From assembly GCA_014378715.1 (NCBI GenBank), contig JACMNE010000155.1, forward strand, positions 1 to 64,000: a DNA stretch of 64,000 nt, in the 5' to 3' direction. This DNA comes from Microbacteriaceae bacterium. Lineage in GTDB: Bacteria > Actinomycetota > Actinomycetes > Actinomycetales > Microbacteriaceae. Below are positions 54,126 through 61,409 of this stretch, piece after piece. The position numbers and the translations under genes were made by a program. The notes beneath the pieces were generated by a model, which was given only the letters and a program-made list of their open reading frames with translations, was not told the origin of the DNA and ran no database searches. Numbering within the stretch: the first letter of the stretch is position 1; each line of letters opens with the position of its first letter.

Positions 54126-55112
54126 CTAGCCTGTCGCCTCATCGTCCTCACGGCTCATGGCCTCCGCGTGCCGAGTCTTACCCAGGGCGATGGCGTCGTC
54201 GTTGTCCGTGATGATGCCGATCGTCTCCACGGCCCGCGCCGCGACCGCCGCGACCGAGTCGGCGGGGGAGGACATCGGCTTCTCGCCCTCGGCCCGTTCG
54301 GGGTAGTGATGCAGCTCGTCGTCGTCGCTCGTGGTCGCCGCCTGCCTGGCGTGCTCGACGCAGAGACGCGCGACCTCCTCAGCGTGGGCATGCATCACCG
54401 AGTGCGCGGCTCCCGGGATCTCCCAGGTGCGGGACAGCGGCAACAGCTCGCTCACGCGCTCCACCCATTCCCGCGGCGATGCGGCGTCGAACTCGCCGCG
54501 GATCACGAGCGTGTGGGCGCGGATTTGCGGCAGGCAATCCTCGATGGGGAACGCCATCATGCGCGGCAGCACCCGCGAGAACCATTTGACCCCGCAGAGC
54601 AGGTACGCGCTCACGGCGAGCACCTTCACCCGGAACGGTTCGTGCCAGCTCGCCTGCACGAACCGCAGCGCCTGCAGCGGGATGCGACGCTCGCGGGCGT
54701 TGACAACCGGTCCGATGAGCACGATTGTCGAGATCTCCGGCCGCCGGGCGACCAGGTCGCTGACGATCTGGGTGCCCATCGAGTGGCCGACGATGATCGG
54801 GTCGACGAGTCTCAGCTCATCGATCACGGCCCCGAGCAGGTCGGCATATCCGCGGATCGACAGCGCCTTGCCCGGGTGCGGAACCCCGCCGAATCCGGGC
54901 AGGTCGAGGGCGTGCACGGGGCCGAACTCGTTGAGGTTGGGGGCGAGCCGTTCGAAGTAGTTCGACGACACCCCGATTCCCGGGACGAGAACGAACGGCC
55001 GCTCGCCGGTGTGTCCGATGGTACTCACCCGCACGTAGACCGGCCCGCGCTCGACGCGTGTGACGGTGACGTCGGTGGGGGAGGAGGTGCTGCGGCGCAG
55101 TCGGGTCGGCAC
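54126..55112 (-). CDS. Alpha/beta hydrolase
   Basis: This 328-residue enzyme has a canonical alpha/beta hydrolase core: 'FVLVPGIGVSSNYFERLAPN' near residues 40-59, nucleophile 'IIVGHSMGTQ' near 107-116, acid Asp in 'IRGEFDAASP' and base His in 'PGAAHSVMHAH'. A charged tail of about 60 residues, 'DDDELHHYPERAEGEKP' onwards, is unusual for the family and has no known motif. GTG 55112 is supported by CAGAGT six bases upstream, another leaderless-type arrangement. The substrate is unknown; esterase, lactonase or haloperoxidase-like activities are all possible. Confidence 0.84.
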   Translation of the reverse strand: MPTRLRRSTSSPTDVTVTRVERGPVYVRVSTIGHTGERPFVLVPGIGVSSNYFERLAPNLNEFGPVHALDLPGFGGVPHPGKALSIRGYADLLGAVIDELRLVDPIIVGHSMGTQIVSDLVARRPEISTIVLIGPVVNARERRIPLQALRFVQASWHEPFRVKVLAVSAYLLCGVKWFSRVLPRMMAFPIEDCLPQIRAHTLVIRGEFDAASPREWVERVSELLPLSRTWEIPGAAHSVMHAHAEEVARLCVEHARQAATTSDDDELHHYPERAEGEKPMSSPADSVAAVAARAVETIGIITDNDDAIALGKTRHAEAMSREDDEATG

Positions 55113-55118
55113 CGGATC

Positions 55119-55124
55119 ACTCTG
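55119..55124 (-). promoter_or_regulatory. -10-like box CAGAGT of the hydrolase gene
   Basis: CAGAGT on the minus strand is separated by six bases from GTG 55112. Confidence 0.45.
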
Positions 55125-55212
55125 CCATGAACACCCGGTGAACCGGGGGCGTGTTGCAGCGACAGTGCCGGGGGAACGCGGGGTGATCGGTGCGACATCC
55201 GCTTTCTTCGCT

Positions 55213-55218
55213 TAAAAT
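55213..55218 (+). promoter_or_regulatory. -10 box TAAAAT of the 208-residue hypothetical gene
   Basis: TAAAAT lies 36 bases before ATG 55255. TGCGAC at 55191-55196, within a copy of the over-represented 11-mer, is a weak -35 candidate at 16-base spacing. Confidence 0.45.
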
Positions 55219-55254
55219 CGTATGGCGCCGTCTGGCGCACTCGGAAGGGTCGGT

Positions 55255-55881
55255 ATGGCAGTGGTGTCGCGGGGGGGTCGCGGGCGCAGCGGCGCCCAGG
55301 AGCGCGCCGCCGAGACCGCCCGCGTCGTCGACGAGGGGCTGATGATCGCCCTGTCCGCCGTGCGGATGGCCGTGAAGAACCGCATCATCATCGGCGCCCT
55401 GCGCGAGCACGCCGACTTCGCCGACGCAGACTACGCCGCCGGGGCCAAGAAGGAGCTCGAACTCCTCGCCCGCCAGAATGAAGCGGATGCCCGGCGCGTC
55501 GAGCGAGCGCGGAAGAAATTGCGATCTCTGGGCTGGCGGCAGTCGCTCACCGAGTACGAGCACGGTGACCTCAAGCAGCTCGCGCTGCGGCGGGGGCTCT
55601 ACGGGAGTCTCGCTCTGGCCCTGCACGGCGTCGCAGCAGACGACGGGCTCGTCGATGCAATGGTCGAGACGGCGCGGCAGGATGCCGGCGAGGAGATCGG
55701 CGAGGCGCTCACCTCCCGCCTGATTGGGGAGGCCGTCGATCCGCACGACGCCGTCTACGCCAACCTGCGGCTCGGCCGCATCCGCAAGTTCGTTGCGATC
55801 GACATCGCGGCGCTGCTCAACCAGCCCACGGGCTTCGAGGCGGCGACGGGCTTCGAGGCCGTGACGAGCGACACCGACTGA
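55255..55881 (+). CDS. Hypothetical helical protein
   Basis: This 208-residue protein of unknown function is predicted mostly helical and charged, without signal peptide or membrane segment. It begins with a basic stretch and then 'ETARVVDEGLMIALSAVRMA'. A long Ala/Glu/Arg-rich segment from about residue 60 to 100 could form a coiled coil. A short duplication near the end, 'TGFEAATGFEAVT', reflects a near-repeat in DNA. ATG 55255 has GGAAGGG upstream. The epimerase-CitE gene follows after 32 bases, so the two may be co-transcribed. Confidence 0.7.
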   Translation: MAVVSRGGRGRSGAQERAAETARVVDEGLMIALSAVRMAVKNRIIIGALREHADFADADYAAGAKKELELLARQNEADARRVERARKKLRSLGWRQSLTEYEHGDLKQLALRRGLYGSLALALHGVAADDGLVDAMVETARQDAGEEIGEALTSRLIGEAVDPHDAVYANLRLGRIRKFVAIDIAALLNQPTGFEAATGFEAVTSDTD

Positions 55882-55913
55882 GCACGACACCACTCGAATC
55901 AGGCAAGGAAGCC

Positions 55914-57827
55914 ATGAAACTCCTCGTTCTCGGCGGTACCGAATTCGTCGGCCGTGCGCTCGTCGACGACGCGCTGGCCAGGGGCTGGGAGGTGACGGTC
56001 TTCCACCGCGGAACGGAGCCGATCCCCGGGGTGGCCTCGCTGCAGGGCGACCGTACCGAGTCCGGGGGGCTGGCCGTCCTGGCCGCTGCCGTTCGCGAGG
56101 GCGCCGGCTGGGACATCGTCGCCGACACCTGGTCGCACGCGCCGAGCGCCGTCCGAGACACGGCCAGGCTGCTGGCCGGCCACGCGGGCGGATACATCTA
56201 CATATCGAGCCGGTCGGTCTACGCCTACCCGACCGCAGCGGGGGCCGACGAGAGAGCGCCCGTGGTCGCGGCATCCGCCGACGGTGGCGAGGACGACTAC
56301 GCCACCATGAAGGCCGGAGGCGAGCTGGCGGCGACCGCGGAGTTCGGCGACCGTGCCCTGCTCGTGCGGGCCGGACTCATCCTCGGCCCGCACGAGAACA
56401 TCGGACGCCTGCCCTGGTGGCTCGGCCGACTCGCCCGCGGCGGCACGGTGCTTGCCCCGGGCCCCGCCGACCTCCCGATCCAGTACATCGACGCCCGCGA
56501 CCTCGCGGCCTGGGCCCTGTCCGCGGCGGAGCGCGGCCTCGGCGGGGCGTTCAACGTGGTGAGCCCGGTCGCACACAGCACCATGGGCGAGATCCTCGAA
56601 ACGATCGCGCGGGTCGTAGGCGCGTCGTCCGAACCCCGCCTGCGCTGGACCGATCCCGACGACATCCTCGCCGCAGGCGTCGCCCCGTGGACTGAGCTGC
56701 CGTTCTGGATTCCGCCGGGCGAGGCCCACGACACGATGCATCGAGCGGATGTCGGACCTGCCCTGGCCACCGGACTGGCCGTGCGCCCACTCGCGGAGAC
56801 CGTCGCGGACACCTGGGCATGGCTGCAGTCGATCGGCGGCGTCGCCCCGCAGCGGGCGGACCGTCCGCGGGTCGGGTTGGCGCTGGAGACCGAGGCGCGC
56901 GTGCTGGGGATCACGCGGGAGGTGGCCGGGACAGCGCGAGGCAACTCGGGTAGTGGTGGTACCGGTACCGGTGCCGATGGATCCACCGGGACTGGCACCG
57001 CGGACGCCCGCGAACTCGTCCGATCCGCGATCACCGCGCTCTTTGTGCCGGGTGACCGGCCGGACCGGTTCGCCAAGGCCGCGACATCCGCTGCGGATAT
57101 CGTGATCATCGACCTCGAGGACGCCGTCGCGCGGGGCAGCAAGGCCGACGCGCTCGCCGCGGCGGTCGCGGGGCTGTTGCCAGGCGGCGTGCGCGCGCTC
57201 GTGAGGGTCAACACCGTCGGGAGCCCCACCTTCACCGTGGAGGTCGACGAACTACTGACGCTTGCCCGGGTTCCCGGCAACGGACTGCTCGGGCTCATGG
57301 TCCCCAAGGCCGACGGTGCGGCGGGGATCGCGGCGCTCGCCGCGCGGCTGGAGCCTCGTCTCGCCCTCGTCCCCCTCATCGAGTCCGCGAAGGGGGTGCA
57401 GCACGCGTTCGCGATCGCGAGTGTGCCCGGTGTGACTCGCGTGGCGTTCGGCGCGATCGACTTCGCGTTCGACATCGACGCGAGCGGCAGCGACGCCTCC
57501 CTCGACTACGCGCGCGGCCAGGTCGTCGTCGCATCGCGTGCGGCCGAGATCGGCTCACCGCTCGATTCGCCGACCACGGACATCCGCGACCTCGACATCG
57601 TCGCGGCGGCCGCGGCCCGCGCACGCACCCTCGGCTTCGGAGGCAAGCTCTGCATCCACCCTGCGCAGGTCGCTGTAGTGGCTGCCCAGTATGAGCCGAC
57701 TGAGCGCGAGGTGGCCTGGGCGACGCGGGTGCTGAGTGTCGACGACGGTGTCGCCCAGGTCGATGGACGTATGGTCGACCGCCCGGTCATCGAGCAGGCG
57801 CGGCGGATCCTCCACCGCGCGAGGTGA
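55914..57827 (+). CDS. Fusion of NAD-dependent epimerase and CitE/HpcH-type lyase
   Basis: This 637-residue protein fuses two enzymes. Residues 1-335 are an extended SDR of the atypical isoflavone-reductase/RNA-binding epimerase type: 'LVLGGTEFVGRALVDDALAR' at 4-23, 'YISSRSVY' and 'PIQYIDARDLAAWAL'. A Gly/Thr/Ser linker spans about 343-365. Residues 367-637 form a CitE/HpcH-like TIM barrel: 'FVPGDRPDRFAKA', 'IIDLEDAV' near 397-404, 'LVRVN', 'PLIESAKG' and 'CIHPAQV'. CitE-like proteins cleave or hydrolyse CoA esters such as malyl- or citramalyl-CoA. The reading frame is continuous through the linker, and AAGGAAG precedes the ATG. The pathway is unknown. Confidence 0.85.
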   Translation: MKLLVLGGTEFVGRALVDDALARGWEVTVFHRGTEPIPGVASLQGDRTESGGLAVLAAAVREGAGWDIVADTWSHAPSAVRDTARLLAGHAGGYIYISSRSVYAYPTAAGADERAPVVAASADGGEDDYATMKAGGELAATAEFGDRALLVRAGLILGPHENIGRLPWWLGRLARGGTVLAPGPADLPIQYIDARDLAAWALSAAERGLGGAFNVVSPVAHSTMGEILETIARVVGASSEPRLRWTDPDDILAAGVAPWTELPFWIPPGEAHDTMHRADVGPALATGLAVRPLAETVADTWAWLQSIGGVAPQRADRPRVGLALETEARVLGITREVAGTARGNSGSGGTGTGADGSTGTGTADARELVRSAITALFVPGDRPDRFAKAATSAADIVIIDLEDAVARGSKADALAAAVAGLLPGGVRALVRVNTVGSPTFTVEVDELLTLARVPGNGLLGLMVPKADGAAGIAALAARLEPRLALVPLIESAKGVQHAFAIASVPGVTRVAFGAIDFAFDIDASGSDASLDYARGQVVVASRAAEIGSPLDSPTTDIRDLDIVAAAAARARTLGFGGKLCIHPAQVAVVAAQYEPTEREVAWATRVLSVDDGVAQVDGRMVDRPVIEQARRILHRAR

Positions 57828-57881
57828 GCGCCCGCGCTGACGCGCCGCCTGCGCCCTGCCGCGTCGCCTGCGCGGACCGTC

Positions 57882-60800
57882 CTACCGCACCCCCTCCACC
57901 AGCTCGATGAACGCGCTCAGCTGCGCGAGGGTGGCCGCATTCGTCGGCAGGTGCTCGGTGAGCGCGGGGGAATAGACGAGGTACGCCGCCCACTGGGCGC
58001 GCGAGATCGCCACGTTGAGCCGGTTCGCCAGCAGCAGGAACTCCAGTCCTCGCGGGACCTCCTCAGCGGATGATGCGGACAGCGACACGATCGCGACGGC
58101 CGCCTCCTGGCCCTGGAACTTGTCGACCGTGCCCACCGGGATCCCGCCGAGCCCGGCCGCCCGCAGCGCCTGGCCGATCAGGTCGACCTGGGCGTTGTAG
58201 GGCGCGACGACGATGATGTCCGGCTCGTCGATCGCCCGGGTGATCCCGCGAGCCGTCCAGTCGCGTCCGATCAGAGACCTGGCGATCTCGACGACCCGCT
58301 CGGCCTCCTCGGCCGACGACGTGGAGTTGAGCCGGTGAGACACGGGCTGCGGGTGCAGCCCGGGCGTGATTCCGCCGAGCTCGCGCGTCTCGGCGACCGA
58401 GAACAGCTTGTCCTCGTAGGACAGTCGCGAGACGGGGGCGCAGACCGCCGGGTGCATCCGGAACGTCTTCTCGAGGAAGAACCCGAACTCGGGGGGAAGC
58501 ACCTGGTGTCCGCTCGTCAGCCAGCCGAGCGCCGACACGTCCACCGGCTCCGGGTGGCTGCCCTGGCTCACCTGCGGAAGCTGCTGCGGATCGCCGAGCA
58601 GGAGCAGGCGGCGGGCGGCGACGGCCGAGGCGATGGTGCTGGCCAGGGAGAACTGTCCTGCCTCGTCCACCACGAGCAGGTCGAGGGAACCGCGCGGCAC
58701 TCGCCCGGCGTTGCTGAAGTCCCAGGCCGTGCCGCCCAGCACGAAGCCGTCCTGGCGGCAGAAGACCGCGAAGTCCTTCGGCCCGAGGGTGGTCCAGGGG
58801 ACGGGGGTGCGGTCGGAGGTGTCCTTCGCCTTCTTGCCGACCCGGTCGCGCCCGAGACCGAGTTCCCGGCCGGCCTCGATGACCGCGCCGAGCATGTTCT
58901 CGACCGTCGCGTGCGACTGGGCGACGACACCGACCTTCCAGCCGTGGTTGACCACCAGGTCGGCGATGACCCTCGACCCCGTGTAGGTCTTGCCGGTGCC
59001 GGGCGGACCCTGCACGGCCAGGTAGGAGTCATTGATAGACAGGAGGCTGTCGCGGATCGCCGCCGTGATCTCCCCGCCGCGGGAGTCGTGCGCGATGGCG
59101 CCCACCGAGGCGAGAGTGCCGCGCGGGCTCCGCAGCCGCAGGATGTCGAGTGCGGCATCGGGCAGCATTCCGGGCAGCGCGTCGAGGATCTCCTGGCCCC
59201 ACTCGGCGATCGCGTCGACCTGCGTGCCCGCGCGGGGGGGAGCGCCGGGGGCCAGGGCCATCGGCAGTTCGTCATAGGCGGAGATCTCCCCGGTGAGCTT
59301 CTCGATGACGAAGTACTCGTCCACCCCGTCGTCGGTCAGACCGATCTCGATGATCACGGCCCGGTCGTGGGCGCGTCGTGATCCCGGTGCGCCCGTCTCG
59401 GGGAGCGGGGGGAAGGGGGCGTCGTAGAGCAGGTGGGTACCCGTCCCCACCTTGAATGAACTGCCAGGGGCCACCTCTCCCGTGATCGCGAGAATGCGGG
59501 AGGCGAGGCGGGCCCGGGGCTCGACCCTCCAGTCGCGGTGCACCCGCACGCTCCCGGCGATCAGCACCCCCCGGGTGTCCGCCCACGCGTCGACCGGGTT
59601 GGCGAGGCGGGCGAAGTGCTCCTGCCAGAACTTCTTGCCCTCCCGCCGGTGGTAGTCGATCGCGGCGGAGGCCAACGCGATAGCGGTGTCGTCGGCCGTG
59701 CGGTCGGCCGGCGGGATGTTCTCCACCGCAGAGGCCAGAGCGAGGTAGACCGGGCTCGGTTGCCGCACAGGCAGGTCCAGTTCCAGGGAGCGGGCGTCGG
59801 CGAGGTCCACCCGGTTCTCGGCCGCCCTGGCCAGCAGCCAGTCGCGCAGTCGCAGGGTCGAGAGGCAGTCGTACTCGTTGTACCTGGCGATGTCGTCGAG
59901 CTTCGCGGACGCATCATCCGCTCTCCCCTCGGCCAGCAGCTCGCAAGAGCGGGCGTATTCGGTGATCGAGTCCGCCGCGTTGTCGACCCCGGTGCGCAGC
60001 TCCCCGCCCATGTAGAGAGGTTCGAGCTTCTTGATCGAATAGCTGTGCGAGCCCACCCGCAGGCTCTTCTTCACGATCGGATACAGATCGACCAGCACGT
60101 TCTCGCGCAGCAGGTCGTCGACTGCCTCCTCGCCGTAGCCGTGCCTGGCAGCCAGCGACAGCAGGTGAGTGTGCTCGTAGGACGCGTAGTGGTAGATATG
60201 CAGTGCAGGGAATATGGCCCGGCGGGCGGCGACATAGTCGAGGAAGTCGACGAGCGCCTGACGCTCCTCGGCGAAGGTGTGCGCCCAGAAGGCGCGGAAT
60301 CCGCCGTCTCCCTCGACGAGGCCGAAGAGATAGTCGAGGCCCCAATCTGGCGAGTTGTTCTCGCTGTGGAGCGGGTCGCCCTCGAAGTCGAAGAAGATGT
60401 CGCCGGCGTCGGGTACAGGGATCGAACCGAGCCCGGCCGGGTTGAACACGTCGAAGCTCAGCCCCGGCCGCAGCTGCTGCCGCGCCTGTTCCCGCAGCGT
60501 GGTGAGGGTCGTCTCGGCCATCCCCGGAATGGCAGCGGATGTGGCGGCCAGCTGCTCGATCGTCTCGACACCGGCATCCCGCAGCTTCTTCCTCTGGCTG
60601 AGGCGCATCCCCGCGACGAGGAGCACGTCGCGGTGGGATTCCACCTCGACGAGGCAGGCGGCGCAGTGCCCGCAGGCGGTGTACCTCGGGTCGCCCCAGG
60701 CGACGATCCGCTCGTCGGTCTGCCGCTCGGCGACGAGGCGCTCGAGCCGAGCCCGGCGGTTGAGATAGACGGGCAGGATGTCGCGCAGGCGGTGCACACT

Positions 60801-61328
60801 GTGCGAGCCGTCGCCGAGCACGAGTCGTACCTCCTCGGCGGTGGTGACCCCGAGCCGGTTCAGCTGGTCGGCATAGGCGGCGAGCTGCAGCAGGGCCGTG
60901 ATCTTGGCGGAGCGGGCGAGCTTGGTGTCCTGCACCTCGTAGACCCCCTCGCCGGTGTGCACGATGAAGTCGGCGAAACCGAGGAAGGTCCCGTCGAAGA
61001 AGGTGGCCTGAAAGACCACGTCGGCGCGATCGAGGAACGCGCGCTCGGTCGCGACCGCCGCCAGGGCGAGGGACGCCCGGTCGAGCGGGTTCGGCCGGTC
61101 GATCTCCACCACGCCGGCCCCGTGCTGCGCACGGTAGCCGTCGAGCACCCGTTCCTCGTGGGCGTCGCCGAGCCGGGCGGTGCGGTCGAGCATCGCGTCG
61201 GCTGCCTCGGCCACCCGGGGGATACGCCCCAGCTTCGCATCGAGGGTGCGCAGGAACGCGAACTCGCATTTCGATGCGGTGGTGAGATCGCTCGCACTCG
61301 TGACGACGGTGGTGTCCAGCAGGAACAA
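57882..61328 (-). CDS. TM0106-type RecB-like nuclease fused to SF1 helicase
   Basis: This 1148-residue protein has three modules. The first is a Cas4/AddB-like PD-(D/E)XK nuclease with Asp120 and 'QDTK' (Asp134/Lys136). Cys21, Cys219, Cys222 and Cys225 probably bind a 4Fe-4S cluster. The second is an RNase H-like YprB domain starting 'IFFDFEGDPL' (Asp314, Glu316), with 'RYNEYDCLSTLRLRDWL' near 480-496. The third is a UPF1/Dna2-like SF1B helicase with Walker A 'GPPGTGKT' near 774-781, 'VVDEAGQ', 'GDPQQLPQV', 'TVDKFQGQE' and 'NVAISRAQ'. It probably processes DNA ends or flaps; the partner is unknown. TTG 61328 has GAGGAAGAGG upstream. It is divergent from the SNF2 gene. Confidence 0.9.
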   Translation of the reverse strand: MFLLDTTVVTSASDLTTASKCEFAFLRTLDAKLGRIPRVAEAADAMLDRTARLGDAHEERVLDGYRAQHGAGVVEIDRPNPLDRASLALAAVATERAFLDRADVVFQATFFDGTFLGFADFIVHTGEGVYEVQDTKLARSAKITALLQLAAYADQLNRLGVTTAEEVRLVLGDGSHSVHRLRDILPVYLNRRARLERLVAERQTDERIVAWGDPRYTACGHCAACLVEVESHRDVLLVAGMRLSQRKKLRDAGVETIEQLAATSAAIPGMAETTLTTLREQARQQLRPGLSFDVFNPAGLGSIPVPDAGDIFFDFEGDPLHSENNSPDWGLDYLFGLVEGDGGFRAFWAHTFAEERQALVDFLDYVAARRAIFPALHIYHYASYEHTHLLSLAARHGYGEEAVDDLLRENVLVDLYPIVKKSLRVGSHSYSIKKLEPLYMGGELRTGVDNAADSITEYARSCELLAEGRADDASAKLDDIARYNEYDCLSTLRLRDWLLARAAENRVDLADARSLELDLPVRQPSPVYLALASAVENIPPADRTADDTAIALASAAIDYHRREGKKFWQEHFARLANPVDAWADTRGVLIAGSVRVHRDWRVEPRARLASRILAITGEVAPGSSFKVGTGTHLLYDAPFPPLPETGAPGSRRAHDRAVIIEIGLTDDGVDEYFVIEKLTGEISAYDELPMALAPGAPPRAGTQVDAIAEWGQEILDALPGMLPDAALDILRLRSPRGTLASVGAIAHDSRGGEITAAIRDSLLSINDSYLAVQGPPGTGKTYTGSRVIADLVVNHGWKVGVVAQSHATVENMLGAVIEAGRELGLGRDRVGKKAKDTSDRTPVPWTTLGPKDFAVFCRQDGFVLGGTAWDFSNAGRVPRGSLDLLVVDEAGQFSLASTIASAVAARRLLLLGDPQQLPQVSQGSHPEPVDVSALGWLTSGHQVLPPEFGFFLEKTFRMHPAVCAPVSRLSYEDKLFSVAETRELGGITPGLHPQPVSHRLNSTSSAEEAERVVEIARSLIGRDWTARGITRAIDEPDIIVVAPYNAQVDLIGQALRAAGLGGIPVGTVDKFQGQEAAVAIVSLSASSAEEVPRGLEFLLLANRLNVAISRAQWAAYLVYSPALTEHLPTNAATLAQLSAFIELVEGVR

Positions 61329-61409
61329 CGGGGCCTCTTCCTCTCGGTAGTCCGAGGCTAACCCGTGCCACCGACGTCGGTGTCAGAGGGGCGTGACACA
61401 ATTAAGCCC

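Noticed and set aside
56940-57010. An engineered linker, suggested by KpnI and BamHI-like sites in the epimerase-CitE fusion
   Set aside because: The hexamers arise naturally from Gly-Thr and Gly-Ser codons in GC-rich DNA, and flanking sequence shows no vector or tag.
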